Origin: Sphaerothrix gracilis
Lineage (GTDB): Bacteria > Cyanobacteriota > Cyanobacteriia > Phormidesmidales > Phormidesmidaceae
NCBI RefSeq assembly: GCF_030405905.1
Contig: NZ_JASATW010000003.1
Span: forward strand, 124,001-188,000
DNA: 64,000 nt
Direction: 5' to 3'
The notes beneath the pieces are model-generated. The model made no database searches. It saw only the letters and a list, made by a program, of their open reading frames with translations, and had not been told where the DNA came from. Below, in pieces: positions 17,183 to 24,548 of this stretch (position 1 is its first letter; every line of letters starts with the position of its first letter). The translations under genes were made by a program, and so were the position numbers.

Positions 17183-17467
17183 ATGCTCGATCAAAGCTTA
17201 CAGTTCCTAACGCCCGAAGAGTCTGCAGAAGTCGATAAGGCTCTGCTCACGTCTCCAGAAAAATTTTTAACCCGGCTAACCCTTTCAACCGCCAAGCTGC
17301 TGAAGTACATTGCTGCAGATCTCAAGACTCCGGTTGGTCAGCTCACCAATGCCCAAATCATTAGCTGGTTTGAAAAAGACGCCAAGATTAAACGGGAACA
17401 AGGCGTTGATGCTTCAGTGCTCAAGTGGCAGGCTCCCGAAGTTGATCAGCTCTCTGAGCCTGATTAG
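17183..17467 (+). CDS. conserved cyanobacterial hypothetical protein
   Basis: A 94-residue soluble protein from the ATG at 17183 (MLDQSLQFLTPEESAEVD). The frame extends to a TTG at 17162, but the ATG opens the conserved-looking part. It is mostly helical, acidic at both ends, with LTRLTLSTAKLLKYIAADL in the centre. No known domain was recognised. Its TAG stop (17465-17467) lies exactly at the first three bases of the 26-bp direct repeat, so the integrative element has inserted at its 3' end without changing the protein. In the uninterrupted chromosome the next gene would be the 76-residue protein now at 26495. Confidence 0.75.
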   Translation: MLDQSLQFLTPEESAEVDKALLTSPEKFLTRLTLSTAKLLKYIAADLKTPVGQLTNAQIISWFEKDAKIKREQGVDASVLKWQAPEVDQLSEPD

Positions 17468-17490
17468 CCAATCCTCCCTGAGAGAGAAGA
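17465..17490. repeat. attL: left attachment site (26-bp direct repeat)
   Basis: A perfect 26-bp repeat beginning TAGCCAATCCTCCC and ending GAGAGAAGA. The identical sequence is at 26417-26442. The two copies bracket a 9-kb region of different composition with an integrase next to the right copy. The core covers the stop codon of the host gene. Confidence 0.9.
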
Positions 17491-18005
17491 GAGATAATAG
17501 CCTCTATCCCTTGCAGGTAGAGCGTTACAGGTTTACACGGTCTATTGTAGTGCATACCCTGTGCATTTAGGCTCCTAGAGGCGGTAGGAACGGTTCCTAA
17601 GACCGCATCTTCCCATTTGTGTATCTGCATTAGAGACTTAGGCTGAGATAGTAGCGACCGATAGAGCCGTTAAGCCCCTGAGAGCCCTAGTTAACCGTTC
17701 GTGACTTGAGGCCCTTTTATGCCCTTTATAGTCCCTGTCTACTTCTGCAATTTCCACGAAACCAGCTATAGGAATACAGCGCTGAATAGTTCCCGATAGG
17801 GAAAAATCGCTCACAGCGCCTAGTCGATGGGCAATATAGGCATTCAGCTCATTCTCTAGGTGTTAGGGACGTGTATTGGTTCATTTAATAATTCATTAAT
17901 TGATAGGGGATACGTGATGTAGAGCAAACCGAAAGGGCTAGAAGTTGCCCTCCAGCCCTTATGCTCAGTCATTTAATGATTTATTAAATGATTAGATATA
18001 CGCCC
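17491..18005. other. noncoding left arm of the element
   Basis: 515 bases with no frame that looks coding. It holds a near-palindrome at 17581-17606 (GCGGT, AGGAAC, GTTCCT, ACCGC), two copies of the 22-bp element repeat (17882-17903 and 17970-17991), and an AAGGGCT/AGCCCTT hairpin (17933-17960) downstream of the minus-strand 173-residue gene, which may be a weak terminator. Confidence 0.5.
17882..17991. repeat. 22-bp element repeat, copies 1 and 2
   Basis: Copies at 17882-17903 and 17970-17991. The consensus over all eight copies is a left half YATTTAATRAT and a right half TCATTTAATRA, with W-for-W changes that keep the two-fold look. Both copies here are intergenic. Confidence 0.85.
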
Positions 18006-18527
18006 CTATCCCCTACCCTTGCTAGACTTCTCCTCAGTTTCCCTGTACCCCCAAACCTCATCCACAATAGCTTGCATACGCTCTCCCATATAATCGACTA
18101 CTTCATAGTCAATATGGTTTTTTAACTGCTCTAGCGGCTCACTAGACATCGCTGTAAGCATCCTGGTATATCGGCTCATTAGCAGGGTAAACATGCATAG
18201 AAGCTGGTCAGCCTCCTTAGCAACCATACGGAAGTGAGGATGCCATGAAGGCAGGGTAGCTAGATTCTTGTTACGCCATTCAACATCAGTGAGAGGAGGA
18301 AGTTTAGACGCATCATGGAGCTTTATCCATAACTCATAGGTTTTTTGATGAGAGTCGTCATCCTTTTCGTTCCCAAAATGAATGCTTAACAGATTGACTG
18401 CCCTACTCAAAAGCTGTAGCTCCTCCGGAGTAAAATCGATTGCAGATGTCGGTTGCTGCATGTTTGCGGTGGCGTTGTCGTCAATCTGCTTGACTGTTGT
18501 TTGCTGCTGGCGGTTAACAAATGCCAT
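18006..18527 (-). CDS. hypothetical protein of the integrative element
   Basis: A soluble, mainly helical protein of 173 residues. The first 28 are polar and Gln/Thr-rich. The rest reads FTPEELQLLSRAVNLLSIHFG, a charged EKDDDSHQKTYELWIKLHD, and a helical C-terminal half with MLTAMSSEPLEQLKNHIDYEVVDYMGERM. No motif of a known replication or regulatory family was found. It is the only gene on the left side of the element besides the divergent 54-residue gene, the place where satellites and phages often keep control genes. The intervening region has repeated TCAAGAT boxes. Function unknown. Confidence 0.65.
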   Translation of the reverse strand: MAFVNRQQQTTVKQIDDNATANMQQPTSAIDFTPEELQLLSRAVNLLSIHFGNEKDDDSHQKTYELWIKLHDASKLPPLTDVEWRNKNLATLPSWHPHFRMVAKEADQLLCMFTLLMSRYTRMLTAMSSEPLEQLKNHIDYEVVDYMGERMQAIVDEVWGYRETEEKSSKGRG

Positions 18528-18611
18528 GATTAATCATCCTCTTGCTTGGGTGTATCAGGTAAGGGGTAGCTCTGGATGGGTGTTCGTAGCACCTATCTGG
18601 AGCGCTTGACC

Positions 18612-18666
18612 ATCTTGAATGTTACATGTCAAGATAAGGACAACCTAGACCACACAGCGTCAAGAT
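18612..18666. promoter_or_regulatory. possible operator between divergent element genes
   Basis: ATCTTGA (18612-18618) and TCAAGAT (18629-18635) form an inverted repeat with a 10-bp spacer. A third TCAAGAT follows at 18660-18666, just before the start of the 54-residue gene. Such a trio between divergent genes suggests a repressor-binding region, by analogy with phage switches. The protein that binds is unknown. Confidence 0.45.
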
Positions 18667-18680
18667 GTCAATAGGTGCTT

Positions 18681-18845
18681 ATGCTTATGACAGGAAAAAA
18701 GAAGAAACCCGATAAAGAATACTCGCCTAACTGGGGAGGGAACCGTAGAGGTGACAAAGCTGAGCCTAAGACACCTAGGAGAATTACTGACGATGAATGG
18801 GACTTAATCCAGAGGCTAAGAGATGGGAAAGGAGACGACAGCTAA
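18681..18845 (+). CDS. small basic protein, possible DNA-binding regulator
   Basis: A 54-residue frame too short for standard ORF lists. AGGTG lies just upstream of the ATG at 18681, and a second ATG at 18687 is possible. The N-terminus is Lys-rich (GKKKKPDKEYSPNWGGNRRGDKA), then PRRITDDEWDLIQRLRDGKGDDS. The NWGG..RG plus LTDEEW-like helix pattern is seen in small phage and mobile-element proteins of the GGARPGAGRK type. I infer a role in control or packaging; this is weak. Confidence 0.5.
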   Translation: MLMTGKKKKPDKEYSPNWGGNRRGDKAEPKTPRRITDDEWDLIQRLRDGKGDDS

Positions 18846-19297
18846 AGCTAAGGGTTGAATTCCGTCTAGGCTTACTCGATAGCTTGCAATAATCAGCTAT
18901 CCTGAAGGGAATTCAATAAAGACTGTTTTTGATTTGATGACTGTCTAAAACCTTTCTAATTAATCTCTAAATTCTATAAATCAATTTTTTACTTCACTCC
19001 CCCCTTTAAGGGGAGTATGTTGGGATATAAAAAATTTTTAGTAAGTATATATATAGAAAGAATCTAACTAGCTAGTTAGATTCGCGGGTAATCCACTCAG
19101 TCGCCTTTAAGCTTAGGCGTATATTCAATTATTTAATGAATTATTTAATAACATAGAGAGCCTTGATTAAGTAGGGTTAAAGCTGCTCGTTAGGCGCTTA
19201 TTCCCTTGCCTCAGAAGCTTTGCTAGAACAATGTCACCTACAATCTGAGATAGGGTAGGCGGCAAAAAAGGGGGACGTGCTAAGGCATATCCCCCTT
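18846..19297. other. structured noncoding block of the element
   Basis: About 450 bases without a gene. It contains nested inverted repeats (TTGAATTCC 18855-18863 with GGAATTCAA 18908-18916, enclosing GATAGCT/AGCTATC at 18878-18901), a hairpin ACTCCCC/GGGGAGT near 18996-19016, an AT-rich tract, a 24-bp perfect palindrome, and the third 22-bp repeat copy. The density of structure suggests an origin, packaging or transfer site, or an untranslated RNA. Nothing decides between these. Confidence 0.5.
19060..19083. repeat. 24-bp perfect palindrome
   Basis: The half-site GAATCTAACTAG is followed by its exact reverse complement with no spacer. It lies just after an AT-rich stretch (TATATATATAG) in the noncoding block. 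Confidence 0.9.
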
Positions 19298-19319
19298 TAT
19301 TTAATGATTCATTAAATGC
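19130..19319. repeat. 22-bp element repeat, copies 3 and 4
   Basis: Copies at 19130-19151 and 19298-19319. The fourth contains a perfect ATTTAATGA-T-TCATTAAAT palindrome (19299-19317) and overlaps the first base of the stop codon of the minus-strand operon's last gene, directly after its terminator hairpin. Confidence 0.85.
19264..19298 (-). terminator. intrinsic terminator of the minus-strand structural operon
   Basis: On the minus strand AAAGGGGG pairs with CCCCCTTT across a 16-base loop, and the downstream strand continues as TTTTTT counting the stem end. It begins 20 bases after the stop of the 86-residue gene. Confidence 0.8.
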
Positions 19320-19579
19320 TACGAGATAAGCCTGCGAATACACCCCTTGCGATGCATAGACGCTTCTAAGTTGTCTATGCGTTTCCCGTTTTTATCAATC
19401 TGCTCAAGTAGTCGGGTGTCTACTTGCTTCAATTCAGTGACGTTAGAGTTCAATGACTTCAGCTCGTAGTTTATCTGCCCTAGGTGACCTGTAACCTTGC
19501 TCGTTACAGTGATGACCCATATCAGCCCCCCTGCGATAGTTCCCGTTAGACCTAATACGGCTGTAGCAGTAGTTATCAT
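19319..19579 (-). CDS. small membrane-anchored coiled-coil protein
   Basis: An 86-residue protein with one N-terminal hydrophobic helix (residues 2-25, TATAVLGLTGTIAGGLIWVI), followed by a heptad-like region (LGQINYELKSLNSNVTELKQVDTRLLEQIDKNGKRIDNLEASM) and a basic tail. This layout is common in phage lysis-associated and XhlA-type proteins and in small tail or membrane attachment proteins. Its ATG overlaps the upstream tail-fibre-like gene by 4 bases, so the two are translationally coupled. A role at the membrane in release or anchoring of a particle is an inference. Confidence 0.7.
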   Translation of the reverse strand: MITTATAVLGLTGTIAGGLIWVITVTSKVTGHLGQINYELKSLNSNVTELKQVDTRLLEQIDKNGKRIDNLEASMHRKGCIRRLIS

Positions 19580-20667
19580 CTCACTTCCCTAAACTTAGCA
19601 AAACACGTCACTAGACCCATATTCGCGGCTGAGCCTACTTTTCTCAGATAGAACCGTAGCTTGCGTCGCCTCTCTGGAGTCACTAGCATTTTCTTTGAGA
19701 ACTTCACCCTATAGAAGCCTGTACCCGCAGGCAGTATTTTATTGTCGGTAGAGACGGTCAAGAAGTCATCATCATACCTAAGGTAAATCTCTAGTGACCA
19801 GTGGTTAGCGGTATCGAAGGACTGCCCTAAAGCGTCTCCTACGATTATCAGTTCATCTAAGTAAATAGCTGTAGATGAGATGGTTGATACGACGTCAATC
19901 GCTCTATCTTGATTGAGAGCAGGAGACTCTCCTGAAGTGATAAACACCTGCTTACTCATCCAGAACGTATCGGTAGGGTCAGATACCCAGTGGTTAACGT
20001 AGTTCCCCTGAGCATCAATCTCTATCCACTCAGGCTCATTAGCTACCCCTGGGTCTACATCGCTCTCTATCGCTCCCCCTCCTGCTGGGAGGTCACTCAA
20101 TGCCCATACACCCGCCTGAGATACGAGTATCTTGTTATCCTCGCTGGGAGACAGGTACTTAATAGGTGATATGCCGTTACCTACCAGGATGCTGTTAGTA
20201 AGCAGGGAGGTTTTACCTGTGCCCCCCTGAGACACCTCTAAGGTCTGACCTATGGGTACCTGATAGGAAGACTCTTTAACGTAGCCTGTGACGGTTACGT
20301 GCTGGTCGCCTGTGAACGTTTCAGGACGCTGCAGCACCAACTTAAGTTGGTAGCCCTCAGTCAGAACGAGGTTGCTACCATTAAATAATTCATTTAATAA
20401 GTCGATATACGTGGGGTCAGCTAGTAGCCGGATATCTTTCGCTAGGGTGTATCGAGTCCCTATGTCGTCTACCAGAACCAAGCTAATGGGCTGCAAGCCG
20501 CGAATCTTGTGGGAGACGCCTAGCCTCTCTATCTCACCTAACCAGTTCAACCCAGGAGGTAAATCCAAGGCGTCCTGAGTACCCGGTGAGTACAGCGTTA
20601 CCTCACTTAAACCTAGAACGGGTTCTAGAGACTTCGCTATCTGGATGTATCTGACGAATGGTTCCAT
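19576..20667 (-). CDS. phage tail-fibre-like protein
   Basis: A 363-residue protein. The segment near 145-175 reads VSQGGTGKTSLLTNSILVGNG, closely matching the GGTG..SL..N..LVGNG repeat of phage tail fibres and receptor-binding proteins. The KILVSQAGVWALSDLPAGGG that follows fits the same repeat. The N-terminal 130 residues (baseplate-like or attachment side) and the C-terminal 150 residues (beta-rich tip) are unfamiliar. A copy of the 22-bp element repeat lies in frame at 20379-20400, encoding LLNELFNG. It overlaps the upstream gene by one base (TAATG) and the downstream gene by four. Likely a surface-binding fibre. Confidence 0.7.
   Translation of the reverse strand: MEPFVRYIQIAKSLEPVLGLSEVTLYSPGTQDALDLPPGLNWLGEIERLGVSHKIRGLQPISLVLVDDIGTRYTLAKDIRLLADPTYIDLLNELFNGSNLVLTEGYQLKLVLQRPETFTGDQHVTVTGYVKESSYQVPIGQTLEVSQGGTGKTSLLTNSILVGNGISPIKYLSPSEDNKILVSQAGVWALSDLPAGGGAIESDVDPGVANEPEWIEIDAQGNYVNHWVSDPTDTFWMSKQVFITSGESPALNQDRAIDVVSTISSTAIYLDELIIVGDALGQSFDTANHWSLEIYLRYDDDFLTVSTDNKILPAGTGFYRVKFSKKMLVTPERRRKLRFYLRKVGSAANMGLVTCFAKFREVR
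20379..20400. repeat. 22-bp element repeat, copy 5 (inside a gene)
   Basis: Lies within the tail-fibre-like gene without breaking its frame. On the coding strand it reads as Leu-Leu-Asn-Glu-Leu-Phe-Asn. Confidence 0.85.
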
Positions 20668-21164
20668 TACGGCTGACTCTGCATAGCTGCTAGCTGGGCA
20701 CGTATCGCCTCGAATTGAGACAGGTATTCATCCTCTACAGCGCCTGTGTACTTCCAGAGAACGAAAGTGAACTTCGGCAACCAAGGTCTAGGGGTAAACC
20801 CTAACCTAAGCTCATCCGTTGTAGGCGTAAAAAAGAGGATTTGAGCTGACTGATTCAAATTAACGTTGTGCTTCTGAATGATAGCTACTTCCTGGGTATT
20901 CCCAGTGTCAGGAAGCAACGGGTCGTTAAACCAATTTGCTTGACCAACCTGAACGAGCTGTCCAGCGTTGTACCACGTAGTAGGCGCTCCCAGGTAAATA
21001 CAACTAACCGCTACAACAAAGCTATCGATGGTGAAGGGAATATCGAAAGGGTCTATTAACCTCTGATTCCCGAAACGGCTGTTTAGCCTATCAGGACTCG
21101 CTTCAAAAACGTCGGCATAAACCTGCTGCCAACTGTTTAATGACCCTACATCGATAGTTTTCAT
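20667..21164 (-). CDS. hypothetical element protein, likely structural
   Basis: A 165-residue protein, probably beta-rich, with many aromatic and Asn/Gln residues (LGAPTTWYNAGQLVQVGQANWFNDPLLPDTGN) and a short helical C-terminus (LSQFEAIRAQLAAMQ). No signal peptide or membrane segment. Not recognised. It is coupled by a four-base overlap to the 92-residue gene upstream and a one-base overlap to the fibre-like gene downstream, a packing typical of phage tail genes. Structural function is inferred from position only. Confidence 0.65.
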   Translation of the reverse strand: MKTIDVGSLNSWQQVYADVFEASPDRLNSRFGNQRLIDPFDIPFTIDSFVVAVSCIYLGAPTTWYNAGQLVQVGQANWFNDPLLPDTGNTQEVAIIQKHNVNLNQSAQILFFTPTTDELRLGFTPRPWLPKFTFVLWKYTGAVEDEYLSQFEAIRAQLAAMQSQP

Positions 21165-21439
21165 CTGTTAGGCAGGATGAGATTCTGAGCGCACTTGTCG
21201 TAGAAGTCTACGTCGTAAGCCTGGTCATTCAGTACGTCTAGGTAGTCTTCCCAAACATATTCACCTGAAAGCACTTTTCCTAGTACTATCTGGCGCTCAA
21301 TCATATAGTCAAACTCACGTCTAAGCTCACCCTTCGTCATATTCGGCCTGAAGATAAGCGGTACGGCTAAATGGTTTTTGCAGTCTGTTGGGTCTGGTCT
21401 CCCAGTAAGTAGTTCTTTATCAGCAATCATGGCTATCAA
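21161..21439 (-). CDS. hypothetical element protein
   Basis: A 92-residue soluble protein. It begins MIADKELLTGRPDPTDCKNHLAVP and continues with LRREFDYMIERQIVLGKVLSGEYVWEDYLDVLNDQAYDVDFYD, rich in acidic and aromatic residues. No known motif. First of four overlapping minus-strand genes. The 53-bp gap to the next gene upstream holds a copy of the 22-bp repeat. Confidence 0.6.
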   Translation of the reverse strand: MIAMIADKELLTGRPDPTDCKNHLAVPLIFRPNMTKGELRREFDYMIERQIVLGKVLSGEYVWEDYLDVLNDQAYDVDFYDKCAQNLILPNR

Positions 21440-21456
21440 GGGGTAAAGAAAAGGGT

Positions 21457-21478
21457 CATTTAATAATTCAATTAATGA
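21457..21478. repeat. 22-bp element repeat, copy 6
   Basis: Intergenic, within a larger inverted repeat (GGTCATT at 21454-21460 with AATGACC at 21474-21480). It separates the 200-residue gene from the four-gene operon and could act as a weak terminator or a binding site. Confidence 0.85.
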
Positions 21479-21492
21479 CCCTAACTAGGACT

Positions 21493-22095
21493 CTAGCTAT
21501 ACACAATATAGCTCTCTGACTCCGGCTCAATCCACATGCGACCGTTGTCCCCTAGAGCCTGCTGAATTCCAGCAATCTCACTGATAATCTCAGCGTTATC
21601 TCGTAGGGTCTGTGCAGTGAAAGCGCCAGTTTTCTCTGAGATTGGTGCCGTGTAAAACGCTTGAGCGTTTCCATCGGTGGCACCATACGTTTTGGTGTAC
21701 CGAGAACCCCAGGGAGTAGATACTGCCTGCTTTACCCCACCCTGTACGGCGTGAATCTTGGAAGCGCTAAACTTGGTAACGCCGAAATAATCAGCGAGGT
21801 CAACGTATTCCAATCCTAAATTAGTGTTGCCTACTCCTGGCTGAGCGGTAGGTGCTAGCCCCTCGAAAAAATTGACGGCTTTCTGGGAAGCAATGATAGA
21901 CAGCTTAGCGTGGTCTGGAGTAGCCCCAGTTTTGGTATTAAGTGACCGATAACCGACCCGCGTCATAGGACGGTCATCGACGGTAGCTTTGAAGGTCGCA
22001 GCACCTTGATTCTTGGTGTTGTAATACTCCTCACGTGCTTTAGCACGCGCTGCACGGCGTTCAAGAATATAGCTAGGAACACGTCTTCCACCCAT
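21493..22095 (-). CDS. hypothetical element protein, candidate structural subunit
   Basis: A 200-residue protein with a basic N-terminus (GGRRVPSYILERRAARAKAREEYYNTKNQG) and a mixed alpha/beta body (LEYVDLADYFGVTKFSASKIHAVQGGVKQAV...). The C-terminus ends in GRMWIEPESESYIVYS. No recognised domain. The basic tail followed by a folded body would suit a nucleic-acid-binding coat or scaffolding protein, but that is speculation. It heads the minus-strand set and is divergent from the plus-strand trio across a 258-bp gap. Confidence 0.6.
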   Translation of the reverse strand: MGGRRVPSYILERRAARAKAREEYYNTKNQGAATFKATVDDRPMTRVGYRSLNTKTGATPDHAKLSIIASQKAVNFFEGLAPTAQPGVGNTNLGLEYVDLADYFGVTKFSASKIHAVQGGVKQAVSTPWGSRYTKTYGATDGNAQAFYTAPISEKTGAFTAQTLRDNAEIISEIAGIQQALGDNGRMWIEPESESYIVYS

Positions 22096-22353
22096 TTGAT
22101 TAAAGCCTCAGATAGTTGATTACAGTTCTAGGTGTAGCACCAAAAAACACCTATTTTCCTAACCGGATTACTGCACTTTTCCAGCAAAGTTTTATATTTT
22201 CTCGTTTATCCGCAGGGCTGTAATCTAAATCAATTAATGATTTATTTAATGACTACATATACCCCTGAGTAACTAGATAGAATCCAGCGTTATAGGGAGA
22301 ACCCTAAAGACTGATAACGACTTATAAATCACCTCACAAAGGACGGATGACCG
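22096..22353. promoter_or_regulatory. divergent promoter region at the centre of the element
   Basis: 258 bases between the two structural operons, AT-rich in its middle (GCAAAGTTTTATATTTTCTCG). It contains copy 7 of the 22-bp repeat at 22231-22252. The start at 22354 is preceded by AAAGGACGGATG. Bidirectional promoters are expected here, but boxes could not be assigned safely. Confidence 0.5.
22231..22252. repeat. 22-bp element repeat, copy 7
   Basis: Lies midway between the divergent operons, 100 bases from the plus-strand start. Confidence 0.85.
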
Positions 22354-22668
22354 ATGGTAGACCTAAATCAAGCAAATATCCCAGCCTCAATCAACACGGT
22401 AGAGAAGCTTTATGTATGGGCTTCAGCTATCCTTACAGAGGTACACGGCGGCGAGACATACGGTGAAATCCCTCCCTCTCCTTCGGATACAGGTATTCGT
22501 AAGATTGCGCTGGGTGAGTCCTTCGTAGACGACAGGGGGCAACGTCGTTGGCTATCGCGGGTATCTGTGCCTCTCAGTGCTGAAGCCCTAGCGGGGACGC
22601 TTCCCATGTGGGACTATGCTTTGGTTATGAAGTCTGGAGCTGCTCCTGCTAGCTACCTAGAGGTCTAG
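22354..22668 (+). CDS. hypothetical element protein
   Basis: A 104-residue soluble protein (VDLNQANIPASINTVEKLYVWASAILTEVHGGETYGE...) with a central DTGIRKIALGESFVDDRGQRRWLSR and a C-terminal GTLPMWDYALVMKSG. No match recognised. AAAGGA lies before the ATG. Its stop is one base before the start of the 625-residue gene, so they share a transcript and probably a function. Confidence 0.65.
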   Translation: MVDLNQANIPASINTVEKLYVWASAILTEVHGGETYGEIPPSPSDTGIRKIALGESFVDDRGQRRWLSRVSVPLSAEALAGTLPMWDYALVMKSGAAPASYLEV

Positions 22669-22669
22669 T

Positions 22670-24547
22670 ATGCCTGTCTCTACTTCCTCCTCATTCATTG
22701 AAGCGGCGTCTAGGGTTGACGCCTCACGGATTCTCAGAGACCTCAAGACTGCTCCTAGGCCACCGTTGCCCACTACGAGCGCTGCTACCGGAGCAGCCGC
22801 AGGCAAAGCGGCGGGGCTAGGTGTAGCAGCTAAAGGAGCCGCTGTAGTAGCCGCTGCAGGCGCTGGGTTCGCTATAGGTGAAGCCGCCGTAAGACCTGCT
22901 CTGGGGATTGAGTATCCCGGTGGCGGTGGTCTAATGGACTACCTAAACAGGGGTAAGGAGGAAGACAGGAACCCAGCTAACACAGGTGTTTTTGAACCTG
23001 CTCCTGATATACCGAAAGCACCTTTCACAGGAGGTCAGTCGCCTAACGTAAGGTATAACTTTCAGTTCAGAACCGTGTTCAGCTTTGGGCAGGTAAGCAA
23101 CTGGGGTAACCTAAGCGGTGATGGGCCTATATCTATCAGATATTTCACCCTATCAGGAGGAAATCCAGGAGCTGCAATCGTAGAAGAGACGGGGCTGATA
23201 GGAGAGAGAAACCTAACCTCAAGCTCTACATCGGCAGGGAACTCTCTCAGGATTGAGATACGAAACATGGTTAGGGCTGACGGACAGCCTGACACTGGCG
23301 GCAATCCTACCCCTGAGAATGCTCCTATCAATGCTCCTCAGAAAGGCAGGCAGAGCAACGGTTTCCCAGGTCTCTCACCCTACGGAGCATCCTCCCCTAC
23401 TATCGTTAGACCTCCTCAGAGGACATTACCTGCAGAGTCACCTGTAGAGACGCCTGTGGACTCACCTAGCGCCCCTGGGATTCCTTTCCTTCCTGTACCG
23501 GGTAAAGCGAACAGTCCCAACAGTATAGGTAATGTCCCCCAGAGACCTCCTAATAGGGGTAGGAGCTTACCCCCCGATTTAAGCCCTAACTCTGCAGGGG
23601 TAAGGAGTCCTAAGCGGCCTGCAGTGCCTACCCAGCAGTTTCAGCCGGAGAAAATTAAAGAGAAGCGCTATGGTGCCCCACCCGATAGCAAGTGCCCCTG
23701 CTCTAAAGGGACTAACGCGAAACTGGATGACATCCTGGGGAGGCTGGGTGACAACGGTATCGTCCCTGCGGTAGGAGATGCGGGTATTCTCGCTAAACTG
23801 CAACAGATGGATTCATTCGCGAAAAAGGCGTGGGAAACCACAGGCTTACAAAAAGCGGTGAACGTTCTTACCCTTCTATCAGCTCTACACAATGCCTACT
23901 ATCTCTCACAGGATGTAGCGCTAACCTTCGGGGAGTTTGTGTCCTTAGGGTTAGATGTAGTAGGCATTGAAAAGGAGGATGGTAGCCCTATTGATGTTAA
24001 TCAAGCTGTAGGGAATGCTATCAGCAACATGCTGAACAATGCGCTAGGAGAACAGCTAGTAACTGACATCTCTAACACTCTCACTAGAGCAAATAGGATT
24101 TATCAATCAGGAGCTAACATAATGTGGACGCTCCGAAACATTCAAGACACAACCGCTGATGCTATCGAGATGAGCGCTAACAACACAGGCAAGATAGGTA
24201 ATGCCCTTAAGCGTTCAGGTGTAGTCGATGCTCTCTCTTATCAGTGGATGTCAGAGAACGTTCAGGTGAGGGACCAATACAGAGCTAAGGTGAATCGCTG
24301 GTATGAGGGGATAGAGGGAGTAGAGGACAGGTTTAGCACTCTGTACGGCGTGACCTCCAATGTAAGGGAGATTCAGGAAGAATTCGACTACTTAGGGGAC
24401 GCTAGAGCAGACTTCGCTCAAAACATAGCTGACGCTATTCCTAAAGAGATTCCTGATAACACACCAATTCAGGATGACTTTAACGACAGTAAGGTAGCTA
24501 GTGAGTCTCCTGACTTAACCGACGTAAACACAGAACCCGCTGAGTAA
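22670..24547 (+). CDS. large multidomain element protein, unknown function
   Basis: A 625-residue protein in clear sections. Residues 1-40 are polar. About 40-80 is an Ala/Gly-rich hydrophobic helix (GVAAKGAAVVAAAGAGFAIG) that could cross or insert into a membrane. About 115-190 is a predicted beta domain (VRYNFQFRTVFSFGQVSNWG...). About 195-345 is a long Pro/Ser/Asn-rich linker. Then a CPC motif (SKCPCSKGT) precedes LDDILGRLG, and the C-terminal 250 residues are mostly helical, ending in an acidic tail. Minor coat, tape-like or membrane-penetration proteins have such mosaics. I do not recognise the family. Confidence 0.65.
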   Translation: MPVSTSSSFIEAASRVDASRILRDLKTAPRPPLPTTSAATGAAAGKAAGLGVAAKGAAVVAAAGAGFAIGEAAVRPALGIEYPGGGGLMDYLNRGKEEDRNPANTGVFEPAPDIPKAPFTGGQSPNVRYNFQFRTVFSFGQVSNWGNLSGDGPISIRYFTLSGGNPGAAIVEETGLIGERNLTSSSTSAGNSLRIEIRNMVRADGQPDTGGNPTPENAPINAPQKGRQSNGFPGLSPYGASSPTIVRPPQRTLPAESPVETPVDSPSAPGIPFLPVPGKANSPNSIGNVPQRPPNRGRSLPPDLSPNSAGVRSPKRPAVPTQQFQPEKIKEKRYGAPPDSKCPCSKGTNAKLDDILGRLGDNGIVPAVGDAGILAKLQQMDSFAKKAWETTGLQKAVNVLTLLSALHNAYYLSQDVALTFGEFVSLGLDVVGIEKEDGSPIDVNQAVGNAISNMLNNALGEQLVTDISNTLTRANRIYQSGANIMWTLRNIQDTTADAIEMSANNTGKIGNALKRSGVVDALSYQWMSENVQVRDQYRAKVNRWYEGIEGVEDRFSTLYGVTSNVREIQEEFDYLGDARADFAQNIADAIPKEIPDNTPIQDDFNDSKVASESPDLTDVNTEPAE

Positions 24548-24548
24548 T

